Shown here piece after piece: positions 16,701-26,515 of a stretch of 64,000 bases of DNA (within the stretch, counting starts at the first letter, position 1; each line of letters begins with the position of its first letter). The notes beneath the pieces are model-generated. The model made no database searches. It worked only from the letters and a program-made list of their open reading frames with translations, and was not told where the DNA came from. The stretch is from Taklimakanibacter deserti (lineage in GTDB: Bacteria > Pseudomonadota > Alphaproteobacteria > Rhizobiales > Aestuariivirgaceae). Position numbers and translations under genes: made by a program. The stretch covers positions 465,475-529,474 of the forward strand of contig QORU01000003.1 in assembly GCA_003574785.1 (NCBI GenBank), read 5' to 3'.

Positions 16701-17963
16701 ATGGGCGGACATTCGAACTACCAACCCAAGAGCGCCGCAGAGAAATGGCTGCATGAGCGCCTGCCGATCGTCGAGCTGGTGAAAGCCCAGGTATTCGACT
16801 TTCCGACACCCAAGAACCTGAACTACTGGTGGACTTTCGGCGGCATCCTCGCCCTCATGCTGGTGGTGCAGATCCTTACCGGCATCGTGCTCGTCATGCA
16901 TTACACGCCGCAGGCCGAGCTCGCCTTCGATTCGGTCGAGCACATCATGCGCGACGTGAATTACGGCTGGCTCCTGCGCTATATGCACGCCAACGGCGCG
17001 TCGATGTTCTTCATCGCCGTCTATATCCACATCTTCCGCGGCATGTATTACGGCTCCTACAAGGCGCCGCGCGAAGTCCTGTGGATCATCGGCGTCCTCA
17101 TCTATCTCGTCATGATGGCGACCGCCTTCATGGGCTATGTGCTGCCCTGGGGCCAGATGAGCTTCTGGGGCGCCAAGGTGATCACCAACCTGTTCTCGGC
17201 CATCCCCTTCGTCGGCGAGGCGATCACCACCTGGCTGTGGGGCGGCTATGCGGTCGACAACCCGACCCTCAACCGCTTCTTCTCACTGCACTATCTCTTG
17301 CCCTTCGTGCTGGCCGGCCTGGTCGGCTTGCACATCTGGGCGCTGCACGTGCCGGGCAACAACAACCCGACCGGCGTCAGCGTGAAATCGGGACAGGACA
17401 CGGTGCCGTTCCACCCCTATTACACGATGAAGGACTCGTTCGCGATCGTGGTGTTCCTCATCCTCTTCGCGCTGTTCCTGTTCTTCTCGCCCAACTATCT
17501 CGGCCACGCCATCAACTACGAGCCGGCCAACCCGTTGTCGACGCCGGCCCATATCGTGCCCGAATGGTATTATCTGCCGTTCTACGCGATCCTGCGCGCC
17601 ATCCCCGACAAGCTCGGCGGCGTCATCGCCATGTTCGGCTCGATCCTGATCCTGTTCGTGCTGCCCTGGCTCGATACGTCCAAGGTGCGCTCGGGAACCT
17701 ACCGGCCGCTCTATAAGGTGTTCTTCTGGCTCTTCGTCGCCGCCTGCATCGGCCTTGGTTATCTGGGCTCGAAGCCGCCCGAGGGATGGTATGTCACCTT
17801 CTCGCGGCTGCTCACCTTCTACTACTTCTTCCACTTCCTGGTGATCCTGCCGCTGCTCGGCCTGCTCGAGACGCCGAAGCCGCTGCCGTCGTCGATCTCC
17901 GATGACGTGCTCGCCAAGAAGAAACCCGCCTTGCCGGAAGGCAAGGCCGTGCCCGCCGAGTGA
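16701..17963 (+). CDS. petB: Cytochrome b subunit of the bc1 complex
   Basis: A 420-residue cytochrome b with eight membrane helices. The four haem ligands are His96 and His110 in helix B and His197 and His211 in helix D, each pair spaced by 14. The quinol-oxidation (Qo) site motif PEWY is at 287-290. It is a full-length, fused b6/subunit IV type as in proteobacteria. Sits between the Rieske and c1 genes in the standard order. Confidence 0.98.
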   Translation: MGGHSNYQPKSAAEKWLHERLPIVELVKAQVFDFPTPKNLNYWWTFGGILALMLVVQILTGIVLVMHYTPQAELAFDSVEHIMRDVNYGWLLRYMHANGASMFFIAVYIHIFRGMYYGSYKAPREVLWIIGVLIYLVMMATAFMGYVLPWGQMSFWGAKVITNLFSAIPFVGEAITTWLWGGYAVDNPTLNRFFSLHYLLPFVLAGLVGLHIWALHVPGNNNPTGVSVKSGQDTVPFHPYYTMKDSFAIVVFLILFALFLFFSPNYLGHAINYEPANPLSTPAHIVPEWYYLPFYAILRAIPDKLGGVIAMFGSILILFVLPWLDTSKVRSGTYRPLYKVFFWLFVAACIGLGYLGSKPPEGWYVTFSRLLTFYYFFHFLVILPLLGLLETPKPLPSSISDDVLAKKKPALPEGKAVPAE

Positions 17964-17979
17964 TCTGGAGAAACGACCC

Positions 17980-18798
17980 ATGAAGCTCTTCACGACACTC
18001 GCTGCCGCGGCCTTCGCTCTCATCGCCGTGCCGGCCTTCGCCGCCGAAGGCCAGAAGGACGCCAAGGACATCTCCTATTCCTTCGAGGGGCCGTTCGGGA
18101 CCTTCGACAAGGGCCAGCTGCAGCGCGGCTACAAGGTCTATAAGGAAGTCTGCGCGGCCTGCCATTCCATGCGGCTCTTGCACTTCCGCAACCTTGACGA
18201 GCCGGGCGGCCCGGGCTTCACCGAGGAACAGGTCAAGGCGCTGGCCGCGACCTTCACGGTCAAGGACGGGCCGGGCGAGGACGGCGAAATGTTCGACCGT
18301 CCAGGCCTTCCTTCCGATCGGTTCCCCTCGCCCTTCCCGAATGAGCAGGCGGCGCGCAACGCCAATGGCGGGGCCCTGCCGCCCGATCTGTCGCTCATCA
18401 CCAAGTCGCGGGCCGGCTGGTACGGCACCTTCAACCAGCTGGTCAACGGCATCGGCGGACCGGAATATGTCTATTCGGTACTGACCGGCTTCGAGCAGGC
18501 GCCGCCCGAGCTCGCCAAGGAAGCCCCCGAGGGCAAGCACTTCAACCCGTATTTTGCCAGCGGCCATTGGATCGGGATGGCGCCGCCGCTCGTTGACGGC
18601 CAGGTGACCTTCGATGACGGGGCGCCGAACAAGATCGACGACATGGCGCGCGACGTCTCGGCCTTCCTCGCCTGGGCGGCCGAGCCCAAGATGGAGGAGC
18701 GCAAGTCCACGGGCTTCGCGACGGTCATCTATCTCGCCGTCCTGGCGGTGCTGCTCTATCTCGTGAAGCAGCGGGTGTGGGCCAGGGTCGATCACTGA
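17980..18798 (+). CDS. petC: Cytochrome c1 subunit of the bc1 complex
   Basis: A 272-residue periplasmic cytochrome c1 with a cleavable signal peptide ending near AFAAE, a covalent haem motif C58-A-A-C61-H62, a distal Met in the WIGMAPP segment and a single C-terminal membrane anchor (AVLAVLLYLVKQRVW). It is not fused to cytochrome b, unlike the single petBC gene of some Rhizobiales relatives such as Bradyrhizobium. A clear terminator follows at 18820, ending the operon. Confidence 0.97.
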   Translation: MKLFTTLAAAAFALIAVPAFAAEGQKDAKDISYSFEGPFGTFDKGQLQRGYKVYKEVCAACHSMRLLHFRNLDEPGGPGFTEEQVKALAATFTVKDGPGEDGEMFDRPGLPSDRFPSPFPNEQAARNANGGALPPDLSLITKSRAGWYGTFNQLVNGIGGPEYVYSVLTGFEQAPPELAKEAPEGKHFNPYFASGHWIGMAPPLVDGQVTFDDGAPNKIDDMARDVSAFLAWAAEPKMEERKSTGFATVIYLAVLAVLLYLVKQRVWARVDH

Positions 18799-18819
18799 AT
18801 TCAATGTGAGGGCGGATGA

Positions 18820-18850
18820 AATGGCCGGAGATTCTCCGGCCATTTTCTTT
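18820..18850 (+). terminator. Rho-independent terminator after petABC
   Basis: A perfect 12-base inverted repeat (AATGGCCGGAGA at 18820-18831 and its complement at 18833-18844) forms a strong GC hairpin followed by TTCTTT. It lies 22 bases after the petC stop and separates the respiratory operon from the marR-RND operon. Confidence 0.85.
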
Positions 18851-18899
18851 GCACCTCACATTGCCAAACTTTAAGCGAACCGCCACGGCGCAGCCCGAT

Positions 18900-18932
18900 T
18901 CGTAAGCCACCTGATGACCAGGAGGCTTACGA
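18900..18932 (+). promoter_or_regulatory. Inverted repeat overlapping the marR ribosome site
   Basis: Nine-base arms TCGTAAGCC (18900-18908) and GGCTTACGA (18924-18932) enclose 15 bases, end 3 bases before the marR ATG and overlap its GGAGG ribosome site. MarR proteins bind palindromes of about this size near their own gene, so this could be an autoregulatory operator; equally, in RNA it would form a hairpin pairing part of the ribosome site. Inference from position and symmetry. Confidence 0.45.
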
Positions 18933-18935
18933 GCG

Positions 18936-19400
18936 ATGGCGACGAACCGTTCTCTGAGACGCGAATTCCTCAGCACGCTCATCGAGACGTCGCGGCATCT
19001 GCGTCATTTCGTCGACCGCAGAGCCCGGCGGCTCGGCCTTACCGGCGCGCAACTGCGCCTCTTGTCCAAGCTCAGGCGCAATGAGGGCGCGACCCAGGCG
19101 GAGCTCGCAAATGAGATGGAGATGCGGCCGATCTCCCTTTCCGCCCTCGTCGACAAGCTGGCACAGCAAGGCTTTGTGGAACGGCGCGCCGATAAGAGTG
19201 ACCGCCGCCTCAACCGTCTCCATCTGACACCGGCGGGCAGGAACCTGGCCCTGAAGATCGACAGCTTCCGCGAGGAGGTGGCGCATGACGTGCTGCGGGA
19301 CGTCGATCAGGCCGCGCTCGCTGCGGCACTTGGCGTGCTCCACGTCCTTAAACGCCAGGTCAAGGCCGAGCCCGACGGACTGACGATCGCGGCGGAATGA
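18936..19400 (+). CDS. MarR family transcriptional regulator
   Basis: A 154-residue winged-helix repressor. The recognition region ATQAELANEMEMRPISLSALVDKL and the wing FVERRADKSDRRLNRLHLTPAG are typical of MarR proteins, which lose DNA affinity on binding small phenolic or lipophilic ligands. It is followed after one base by the RND membrane-fusion gene, so it almost certainly governs the pump operon and itself. The 9-base palindrome at its start is a candidate binding site. Confidence 0.9.
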   Translation: MATNRSLRREFLSTLIETSRHLRHFVDRRARRLGLTGAQLRLLSKLRRNEGATQAELANEMEMRPISLSALVDKLAQQGFVERRADKSDRRLNRLHLTPAGRNLALKIDSFREEVAHDVLRDVDQAALAAALGVLHVLKRQVKAEPDGLTIAAE

Positions 19401-19401
19401 G

Positions 19402-20565
19402 ATGGCACGTCCCATGAAGCGCATGACGCTCTTGCTCGGCTTCTTCCTGGCGGTCGCCGCCGGCGTTCTCGTCTATTGGCAGAGCGGTCCGCTCATGCGG
19501 GGTGCGGAGGCGCAGGATGCGGCCCGGTCGCGGCAAGTGAGGGATGCGGCGATACCGGTCGTGCTCGGCCAGGCCCGGCGGATGACCTTGCCGGTGATCT
19601 TCTCGACCATCGGCACGATCCAACCGGTGGCGTCGATCACCGTCACATCGCAGGTCTCGGGGATCGTGTCGGATGTCGCCATTGCCGATGGCGCCGATGT
19701 CCGGCAGGGCGACATCCTGATCGCGCTCGATGCCCGGCTGATCGACACTCAAATCGAACAGGCGCAGGCCACGATCGCCAAGGACAAGGCCAATATCGAG
19801 AAGGCGCAACGCGATCTCGGTCGCATCGACCGCCTGCTCAAGAACAAGTTCGAGACCCCGGAAAATGCCGCCGATGCCCAGACGACGCTCGATCTCGCGC
19901 AAGCGACGCTCGCTTCCGATCAGGCGTCGCTGCGCAATCTCGAGGTCCAGCGCGAATACTACACGATCCGTGCGCCGGTAACGGGGCGCATCGGCACCGT
20001 GCCGGCGAAGCCCGGCTCGACCATCGTGGCGGGCGCCCAGGCCAGCCCGATCGCCACCGTCAATGTCTTCGACCCGATCTACGTGGCTGTCGGAATCCCC
20101 CAAGGGATGATCGCCGATCTGGCCGAGGACAAGGCGCAAGGCCGGGCGAAGATCAGCCTGACGGTGCCGGGACGATCCGACAAGCTCGAGGGCGCCGTCA
20201 CGGTCATCGACAATGCGGCGAGCGCCGCGACCGGTCTGGTGACGGCGCTGGCTACGATTGCGAACAAGCCGCCGGTGCTGTGGCCGGGCGAGGTCGTCAA
20301 TGCCGATGTCGTCTTCCGCGACGAGGCCGATGCTCTCGCGGTTCCCAATGAAGCGATCCAGACCAATCAGCAGGGCCCTTATGTCTACACCGTGGACGGC
20401 GAGCGGCGCGCCCATGCCAAGCCCGTGACCGTGGCGCGCAGCATGAAAGGCATGACGGTCATCGCCCAAGGCCTCAATGAAGGCGACAGTGTCGTGACCG
20501 ACGGGCAATTGCTCCTCACCGACGGCGCGCTCGTTTCCGTCAAGCAGGCGATGGCGGGAGAATAA
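19402..20565 (+). CDS. RND efflux membrane-fusion (periplasmic adaptor) subunit
   Basis: A 387-residue HlyD/AcrA-type adaptor. After a short N-terminal membrane anchor (LLLGFFLAVAAGVLVYW) come the split lipoyl domain (VSGIVSDVAIADGADVRQGD and YYTIRAPVTGRIG), a coiled-coil hairpin rich in Gln/Lys/Leu between them, and beta-barrel and membrane-proximal domains. It links the inner-membrane RND pump to an outer-membrane channel. No outer-membrane factor is encoded in the window, so it must use one from elsewhere, as TolC systems do. Confidence 0.92.
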   Translation: MARPMKRMTLLLGFFLAVAAGVLVYWQSGPLMRGAEAQDAARSRQVRDAAIPVVLGQARRMTLPVIFSTIGTIQPVASITVTSQVSGIVSDVAIADGADVRQGDILIALDARLIDTQIEQAQATIAKDKANIEKAQRDLGRIDRLLKNKFETPENAADAQTTLDLAQATLASDQASLRNLEVQREYYTIRAPVTGRIGTVPAKPGSTIVAGAQASPIATVNVFDPIYVAVGIPQGMIADLAEDKAQGRAKISLTVPGRSDKLEGAVTVIDNAASAATGLVTALATIANKPPVLWPGEVVNADVVFRDEADALAVPNEAIQTNQQGPYVYTVDGERRAHAKPVTVARSMKGMTVIAQGLNEGDSVVTDGQLLLTDGALVSVKQAMAGE

Positions 20566-20566
20566 G

Positions 20567-23500
20567 ATGTCGCTCTCCGAGCTGTGCATCCGGCGGCCGG
20601 TCATGACGGTGCTGGTGATGCTGTCGCTCGTGGTGCTCGGCATTGCAGGGTTTCGCCAGTTGCCGATCGCGGCTCTGCCGCGCATCGACTTTCCCACCAT
20701 CCAGGTAACCGCCACCTTGCCCGGCGCCAGCCCGGAGAGCATGGCCTCGTCGGTGGCCGAACCGCTGGAGCGGCAGTTCTCGACCATTCCCGGCGTCGAC
20801 TCGATGACCTCGACCTCCACGCAAGGGTCGACCTCGGTCATCCTGCAGTTCGATCTCGACCGCGATATCGACGCCGCCGCCCTCGATGTCCAGTCGGCGT
20901 TGAGCGTCGCCGCACGCCGCCTGCCGCCCGAAATGACCGATCCGCCGAGCTTCAGGAAGGTCAATCCCGCCGATCAGCCGGTGCTGCTCCTGGCCTTGGC
21001 ATCGTCGAGCCTGCCTTTGACCGATGTCGATGATTATGCCGAGAATGTGCTGGCGCCGCAGATCTCGCAAATATTAGGCGTTGCCCAGGTCTCGGTCTTC
21101 GGCCAGCAGAAGCGCGCGGTGCGGATCGAGGCCGATCCCCGGCTGGCGGCAAGCCGGGGCTTGAGCCTGACCGACATACGAACCGCCGTGGCCGCCGCCG
21201 ATTCCAACGCACCCATCGGCGCCTTGAGCGGCCAGAACCGGAACCTCACCCTCAATGCGCCCTCGCAGCTCACCAAGCCCGACGACTACCGGCCACTGGT
21301 GATCGCCTGGCGGGACGGCAAGCCGGTACGGCTCGGCGATGTGGCGACCATCCGCACGGGTGCCCAGGATGAGCAGACCGCAAGCTGGATCGATGACGAG
21401 CGCGCCATCATCCTCGCCGTGTTCCGTCAACCTGACGCCAATACGATCGACGTGGTCGATCAGGTCAACGCGCGTCTCGCCACCTATCGCAGCCAGATGC
21501 CGGCGGCGATCTCGGTCCATGTCGCCAATGACCGCTCGGTGTCGATCCGCAATGCGGTCGCCGATGTCGAATTCACCTTGCTGCTCGCGGCCGCATTGGT
21601 TGTGCTGGTCATCTTTGCTTTCCTCAAGTCGGTGCGCGCCACGCTCATCCCGGTGCTGGCGCTCCCGGTATCGCTGATCGCGACCTGCGCCGTCATGGCG
21701 GTGCTCGGCTATTCGATCGACAACATGTCGCTGCTTGCCATCACGCTGGCGACCGGCTTCGTCGTCGACGATGCCATCGTGATGCTGGAGAACATCGTGC
21801 GCCATATCGAGGCGGGAGCGCGGCCATTCATGGCGGCGATCGAAGGCGCGCGCGAGATCGGCTTCACCATCCTGTCGATGACCGTATCGCTGGTGGCGGT
21901 CTTCATTCCCGTCTTGTTCATGGGGGGAGTCGTCGGACGCATCTTCCGCGAATTCGCGGTCACCATATCGGTCGCCATATTGGTATCGGGCTTCGTGTCG
22001 CTGACGCTCACGCCGATGCTCGGCGCAAGATTGCTGCGGGCGGAAGGTCATGAGGCCGGCAAGAGCCTGCTCGCGCGCGCCTCCGACGGGGTATTCGGCT
22101 GGATGGAGAGCGGCTATCGCCGCACCCTCGATCTGGCCTTGCGCTTCCAGGGCTTCATGCTGCTCGTCACGCTGGCGACGCTCGCGGTCTCGGTGTGGCT
22201 CTATATCGTGGTGCCCAAAGGCTTCTTCCCGACCGAAGACACGGGCTATCTGACCGCAACGCTGAGAATGCTGCCCAATACCGGCTTTGCCGCCATGGAA
22301 GACAAGACCCGCCAGGCCAGCGCAATCATCCGCAAATATCCGGCCGTGGCCTATGTGATCGCGACCGCCGGCGGCAACGGCGCCTCGGCGAATACCTCAC
22401 GGCTCTTCATCGCCCTCAAGCCCATGGATCGGCGCGATGCGCCGGCAGACCAGGTGGCGCGGCGCCTCAAGCGCGCGACGGCCGCCATTCCCGGCATCGA
22501 CGGCTTCTACCAAGCGGTGCAGAATATCCAGATCGGCGGACGCCGGGCCAATGCCGATGTCCAATACACGCTGCAAAGCGCCGATCTCGCGACACTCGTC
22601 GCCACGGCTCCCGATCTCGTGGACCGCCTGAAGCGGCGCCCAGAGCTGCGCGACGTGACGAGCGATCTCGAGCTCAGCAACCCCGAGCTCATCATCGATA
22701 TCGACCGCGACCGCGCGGCGGCTCTCGGCGTCAATGTCGATGATGTCCGCCAGACGCTCAACAACGCTTTCGGTACGGCCCAGGTAGCGACACTCTATCT
22801 CCCGGCCAACGACTATCCGGTGATCCTCGAAGCCTCGGCCGAACTGCAGAACGACCCCAATGCGCTGTCATTGATCTCGGTCACATCGGCGAACGGTACG
22901 GCAATCCCTCTCGATCAGGTGACGGTGAGCCGGCGCCAGGCCGGTCCCTTGTCGATCAATCACCAGGCCCAGCAGCCCTCAGTCACCATCGCCTTCAACG
23001 CGGCGCCCGGCGTCTCGCTCGGCCAGGCCGTCGACGTGGTCAATCAGGAAGCGGCGGCGGCGCATCTGCCGGATTCGGTGTCGGCGAGCTTCGCCGGCAC
23101 GGCGCAGGTCTTCGTCGACGGGCTGAAAGGGCAGGGCTTCCTCCTCCTGGTAGCGGCGCTCGTGATCTATATCATTCTCGGCATTCTCTATGAGAGCTAC
23201 ATCCATCCCCTGACCATTCTGTCGGGTTTGCCTTCGGCAGGCATCGGCACACTCATCTCGCTCATGCTGGCGGGCATGGATCTCTCCGTCATCGCGGTCA
23301 TCGGCATCGTCATGCTGATCGGCATCGTCAAGAAGAACGGGATCATGATGATCGACTTCGCGCTGGCGCGGCAGACGGCGGGCGCTGCGGCGCACGACGC
23401 GATCCGCGAGGCGTGCCTCAGACGCTTCCGGCCGATCATGATGACGAGTTTCGCGGCCATCCTCGGCGCCCTTCCGATCGCCATCGGCTTCGGGGCGGGA

Positions 23501-23674
23501 TCGGAATTGCGCCGGCCCTTGGGGGTGGCGATCGCCGGCGGCCTCGTGCTGTCGCAGCTTCTCACGCTCTATATCACGCCTGTCGTCTTCCTCGCTCTCG
23601 AGAGGATGAAGGCGAGGTTCGGCCGTCATGCGCACCAGCCCGTCGAACACAAGGCGCCGGCTGCGGCCGAATAG
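20567..23674 (+). CDS. RND efflux transporter permease
   Basis: A 1035-residue inner-membrane proton-driven pump of the HAE1/MdtBC-like group, normal in length. The N-terminus ELCIRRPVMTVLVML, the TM4 proton-relay pair in ATGFVVDDAIVMLENI, and the second-half GIVKKNGIMMIDFA are all present. The periplasmic porter and docking domains occupy roughly residues 40-340 and 560-870. It follows the adaptor gene directly. Substrates unknown; MarR control suggests lipophilic or aromatic compounds. Confidence 0.95.
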   Translation: MSLSELCIRRPVMTVLVMLSLVVLGIAGFRQLPIAALPRIDFPTIQVTATLPGASPESMASSVAEPLERQFSTIPGVDSMTSTSTQGSTSVILQFDLDRDIDAAALDVQSALSVAARRLPPEMTDPPSFRKVNPADQPVLLLALASSSLPLTDVDDYAENVLAPQISQILGVAQVSVFGQQKRAVRIEADPRLAASRGLSLTDIRTAVAAADSNAPIGALSGQNRNLTLNAPSQLTKPDDYRPLVIAWRDGKPVRLGDVATIRTGAQDEQTASWIDDERAIILAVFRQPDANTIDVVDQVNARLATYRSQMPAAISVHVANDRSVSIRNAVADVEFTLLLAAALVVLVIFAFLKSVRATLIPVLALPVSLIATCAVMAVLGYSIDNMSLLAITLATGFVVDDAIVMLENIVRHIEAGARPFMAAIEGAREIGFTILSMTVSLVAVFIPVLFMGGVVGRIFREFAVTISVAILVSGFVSLTLTPMLGARLLRAEGHEAGKSLLARASDGVFGWMESGYRRTLDLALRFQGFMLLVTLATLAVSVWLYIVVPKGFFPTEDTGYLTATLRMLPNTGFAAMEDKTRQASAIIRKYPAVAYVIATAGGNGASANTSRLFIALKPMDRRDAPADQVARRLKRATAAIPGIDGFYQAVQNIQIGGRRANADVQYTLQSADLATLVATAPDLVDRLKRRPELRDVTSDLELSNPELIIDIDRDRAAALGVNVDDVRQTLNNAFGTAQVATLYLPANDYPVILEASAELQNDPNALSLISVTSANGTAIPLDQVTVSRRQAGPLSINHQAQQPSVTIAFNAAPGVSLGQAVDVVNQEAAAAHLPDSVSASFAGTAQVFVDGLKGQGFLLLVAALVIYIILGILYESYIHPLTILSGLPSAGIGTLISLMLAGMDLSVIAVIGIVMLIGIVKKNGIMMIDFALARQTAGAAAHDAIREACLRRFRPIMMTSFAAILGALPIAIGFGAGSELRRPLGVAIAGGLVLSQLLTLYITPVVFLALERMKARFGRHAHQPVEHKAPAAAE

Positions 23675-23734
23675 CGGGAAGGCGGCGAATCTCCTATGCT
23701 CCTTCGTCTCATTGCGGGCGGGAGCTGACTTTTC

Positions 23735-24622
23735 ATGACGAAATCCGTACTCGGCATCATCGGCGGATCAGGCATCTATGACATCGAGATGACAGAGGCG
23801 CGCTGGGAGACAATCACATCGCCCTGGGGCGAACCCTCCGATCAGCTGCGGCGCGGCGAGATCGACGGGCTGCCGGTGGTCTTCCTGCCGCGCCATGGCC
23901 GCGGTCACCGCTTCTCGCCCACTACGATCAACTACCGGGCCAATATCGACATATTGAAGCGCGCCCAAGTCACCGATGTGGTGTCGCTGTCGGCCTGCGG
24001 TTCGCTGCGCGAGGAACTGGAGCCTGGATGTTTCGTGCTGATCGACCAGTTCATCGATCGCACTTTTGCGCGTGAGAAGAGCTTCTTCGGAACGGGGTGC
24101 GTCGCGCATGTCTCGCTCGCCTATCCGGTGTCGCCGACGCTGCAGGACCTGGCCGAAGCGGCGCTCAAGGCGGAGGCCATACCCTATGCGCGCGGCGGCA
24201 CCTATCTGGTGATGGAGGGGCCGCAATTCTCGACACTGGCGGAATCTCAGCTCTACCGGTCCTGGGGCTTGAGCGTCATCGGCATGACCAACATGCCCGA
24301 AGCCAAGCTCGCGCGTGAAGCCGAGCTCACCTATTGCACCGTGGCGATGGTGACGGATTACGATTCATGGCATCCGCATCACGGCGAGGTCGATATCATG
24401 TCGATCCTCAAGGTGCTCAAGGGCAACAGCGAGAATGCGCGCCGCTTCGTGACCAGGCTGGCGCGCGACTTTCCCCGCGAGCATCCGTCCTGCCGAGTCG
24501 GTTCGGACCGGGCACTGGAATATGCGGTCATAACGGCACCGGAAAAGCGCGATCCGGAACTTCTGCGCAAGCTCGATGCTGTGGCGGGGCGTGTGCTCGG
24601 AGCATCGGTCCGAAAAGTGTGA
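23735..24622 (+). CDS. mtnP: S-methyl-5'-thioadenosine phosphorylase
   Basis: A 295-residue trimeric purine phosphorylase that splits methylthioadenosine into adenine and methylthioribose-1-phosphate. The phosphate-binding GIIGGSGIYD is at the N-terminus, then LPRHGRGH and INYRANI, EGPQFST and IGMTNMPEAKLAREAEL, which define MTAP rather than PNP. It recycles the by-product of polyamine and quorum-signal synthesis; the adenine goes to Apt, encoded 9 kb away on the other strand. Confidence 0.96.
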   Translation: MTKSVLGIIGGSGIYDIEMTEARWETITSPWGEPSDQLRRGEIDGLPVVFLPRHGRGHRFSPTTINYRANIDILKRAQVTDVVSLSACGSLREELEPGCFVLIDQFIDRTFAREKSFFGTGCVAHVSLAYPVSPTLQDLAEAALKAEAIPYARGGTYLVMEGPQFSTLAESQLYRSWGLSVIGMTNMPEAKLAREAELTYCTVAMVTDYDSWHPHHGEVDIMSILKVLKGNSENARRFVTRLARDFPREHPSCRVGSDRALEYAVITAPEKRDPELLRKLDAVAGRVLGASVRKV

Positions 24623-24813
24623 GCGGTCTTCGGGCAAGCCGATGTGTGAATGAAAGAGCCCGAGCATCTGCTCCGATTCCACCGGAACAGGCGCTCGGAC
24701 TCGCCAAAATAAAGCCATCAGAGAGTCAAAATCCGCGCGATGTCTCAGGCTATTGAACCATTGAGCACCTTTGCGCGTTAAGGGCGGGACAAGTGGTTGC
24801 GGAGGAGGATCAA

Positions 24814-25515
24814 TTGGCCAGATTTATTACGCGGCGTTCGTTTCTTGGACGGACTCTCATGGCCGGCGCCGGCGTGGCTTTCGCCAGCACTGCAGGCTCT
24901 GCCCAGGAAGAGAATATGGGCACGACCGACGGTACGGTCGATTCCTTTCCGATACCGCAAGTCAATCTGAAGAAGATCCCGCCGGAATTCCGCCGCCAGA
25001 CAGTCGAATATCTGGGCCATGAATGGCCGGGCACCGTCGTTGTCGACACCAAGAACCGGTTCCTGTTCAAGATCCTGCCGGGCCAGCAGGCGATCCGTTA
25101 TGGCATCGGAGTGGGACGTGAAGGCTTCACCTGGTCGGGCGAGGCCGTGGTCGGCGCCAAGCAGATGTGGCCGACCTGGAATCCACCCAAGGAAATGGTG
25201 GCGCGCGATCCCAATGCGGCGAAATGGGCGAACGGCCAGCCCGGCGGTCCGGACAATCCATTGGGTGCCCGAGCGCTTTATCTTTACCAGAACGGCAAGG
25301 ATACACTGTTCCGTATCCACGGCACCAATGCGCCGAAATCGATCGGCAAGGCGATGTCTTCCGGCTGTATCCGCATGCTCAACCAGGATGTGGTGGAGGT
25401 CTATCGCATGACGCCGATCGGCACGCGCGTCACCGTGCTGCCCGCCGATCCGCAGGAGATCTTCGAGGAAGACGAGATCGCCGGCGCCGGAACGCCCGAC
25501 ATTTACCAGCAGTGA
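24814..25515 (+). CDS. L,D-transpeptidase (YkuD domain), TAT-exported
   Basis: A 233-residue periplasmic transpeptidase that crosslinks peptidoglycan or attaches proteins to it. The catalytic box is HGTN then SIGKAMSSGCIRM, with the active cysteine inside. A twin-arginine signal TRRSFLG precedes a hydrophobic stretch. I place the start at TTG 24814, 5 bases after an ideal GGAGGAGG; a GTG 21 bases upstream would begin before that site. A paralogue lies at 31469-32110 with the same DPNAAKW, GGPDNPLGARALYL segment. Confidence 0.9.
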   Translation: MARFITRRSFLGRTLMAGAGVAFASTAGSAQEENMGTTDGTVDSFPIPQVNLKKIPPEFRRQTVEYLGHEWPGTVVVDTKNRFLFKILPGQQAIRYGIGVGREGFTWSGEAVVGAKQMWPTWNPPKEMVARDPNAAKWANGQPGGPDNPLGARALYLYQNGKDTLFRIHGTNAPKSIGKAMSSGCIRMLNQDVVEVYRMTPIGTRVTVLPADPQEIFEEDEIAGAGTPDIYQQ

Positions 25516-25528
25516 GCAAAGCATCTAG

Positions 25529-26194
25529 CTAGTTGAACAGCGCCGCCGACTTCTTGCGCTTCTTGGAGGCAAGATTGGTCGTCGTGACCTTGCTCGGCTT
25601 GTAGATCGGCGCCATCACCATCTTCACGAAGGGATGCTTGGCAAGCCGCTTCTGCTCGGCTGCATCGAAGGCCATGTGCTTGCGGTTGCACGCCTTCGTC
25701 ACCTCCTCGCGTATCGCCTGGGCCTTCCTGTCGACCTCTTCGCAGCTGCGCCCGCGCAAGGCGCTCACCCGCGTCTGGATCTCGTTGGCGCATCCCATCC
25801 AGATCGAACGGTGCGTCTCTTCGTGCTTGCGCAGGAAGGAGGAGAACTGCTGCCAGCGCGCGCGGGCACTGGCGGACAGCGCCGCTGCATTGGCGAGTTT
25901 CGGCAGGCGGATGGTGAAATCGGCGGAGTATTGATAGTCGATGATCCGGCAACTGTTCTTGAGCTCGAGCTTGCCGCGCTGGGATGATTCCATCAAGGTC
26001 GCGGCATAGGCCTTGGCGCCCTTCACATGCGGACCGCGCTTGAGCATCGAGATATAGACGCCCGCAGCACTGTCGCCCGAGACTTTGTAATAGACATATC
26101 TGGTGCTGAAAGCCGGCGCCGCCAGCGCCTGCTGCGATCCCAAGGCTGACAATAGAACAGCCGCCCCAACCGCCAGCCTCATGATCGACCGCAT
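25529..26194 (-). CDS. DUF922 family exported putative metalloprotease
   Basis: A 221-residue protein with a signal peptide (cleaved near ALAAP) and the DUF922 core: aromatic-rich KVSGDSAAGVYISM, then HEETHRS at residues 124-130, a zinc-type HExxH site. Two cysteine pairs flank it. DUF922 proteins are called zinc-dependent proteases by motif only; no substrate is established. The C-terminal tail is Lys-rich. The start at 26194 is preferred to one 18 codons earlier because the signal peptide then begins normally. Convergent with the transpeptidase, 13 bases apart. Confidence 0.8.
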   Translation of the reverse strand: MRSIMRLAVGAAVLLSALGSQQALAAPAFSTRYVYYKVSGDSAAGVYISMLKRGPHVKGAKAYAATLMESSQRGKLELKNSCRIIDYQYSADFTIRLPKLANAAALSASARARWQQFSSFLRKHEETHRSIWMGCANEIQTRVSALRGRSCEEVDRKAQAIREEVTKACNRKHMAFDAAEQKRLAKHPFVKMVMAPIYKPSKVTTTNLASKKRKKSAALFN

Positions 26195-26515
26195 CGACGC
26201 CTCTCGAAGTTGTAACAGAAAGTTAGGGCAGGGCCGCCAATCGGGCAAGCGCTAAGACACGATTTGGTTGCCGGCCGGCCGAGCTAAATGAGCCTTGCCG
26301 AAAAACCGGCCTTGCGGCATAGTCGCGCGCCGGTTTGCAGAAGTGCAAAGCCGGTCGGGCAAAGCATTCGAACCCGGTGAAGACTGTCTACGGCGCATGG
26401 GATATGCGTCCGCACCTGCCCTTCCCGCCGTTTTGACGAGCTGAGCCTCCTGTATTCGGAAGTCCACATTCCGTCACAGGTCAGTTGAGGAAACGGGTCA
26501 AGGAGTTTTCACCGC
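26195..26515. other. Intergenic region with divergent promoters and cold-shock leader
   Basis: This 321-base gap holds the upstream region of the DUF922 gene and the leader of the cold-shock gene. It contains a GCCGGCCGGC palindrome near 26271, which could form a short hairpin, and an AAGGAG ribosome site at 26500-26504. Csp genes often have long leaders that refold at low temperature; whether this one does cannot be judged by eye. No coding frame in it looks real. Confidence 0.4.
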
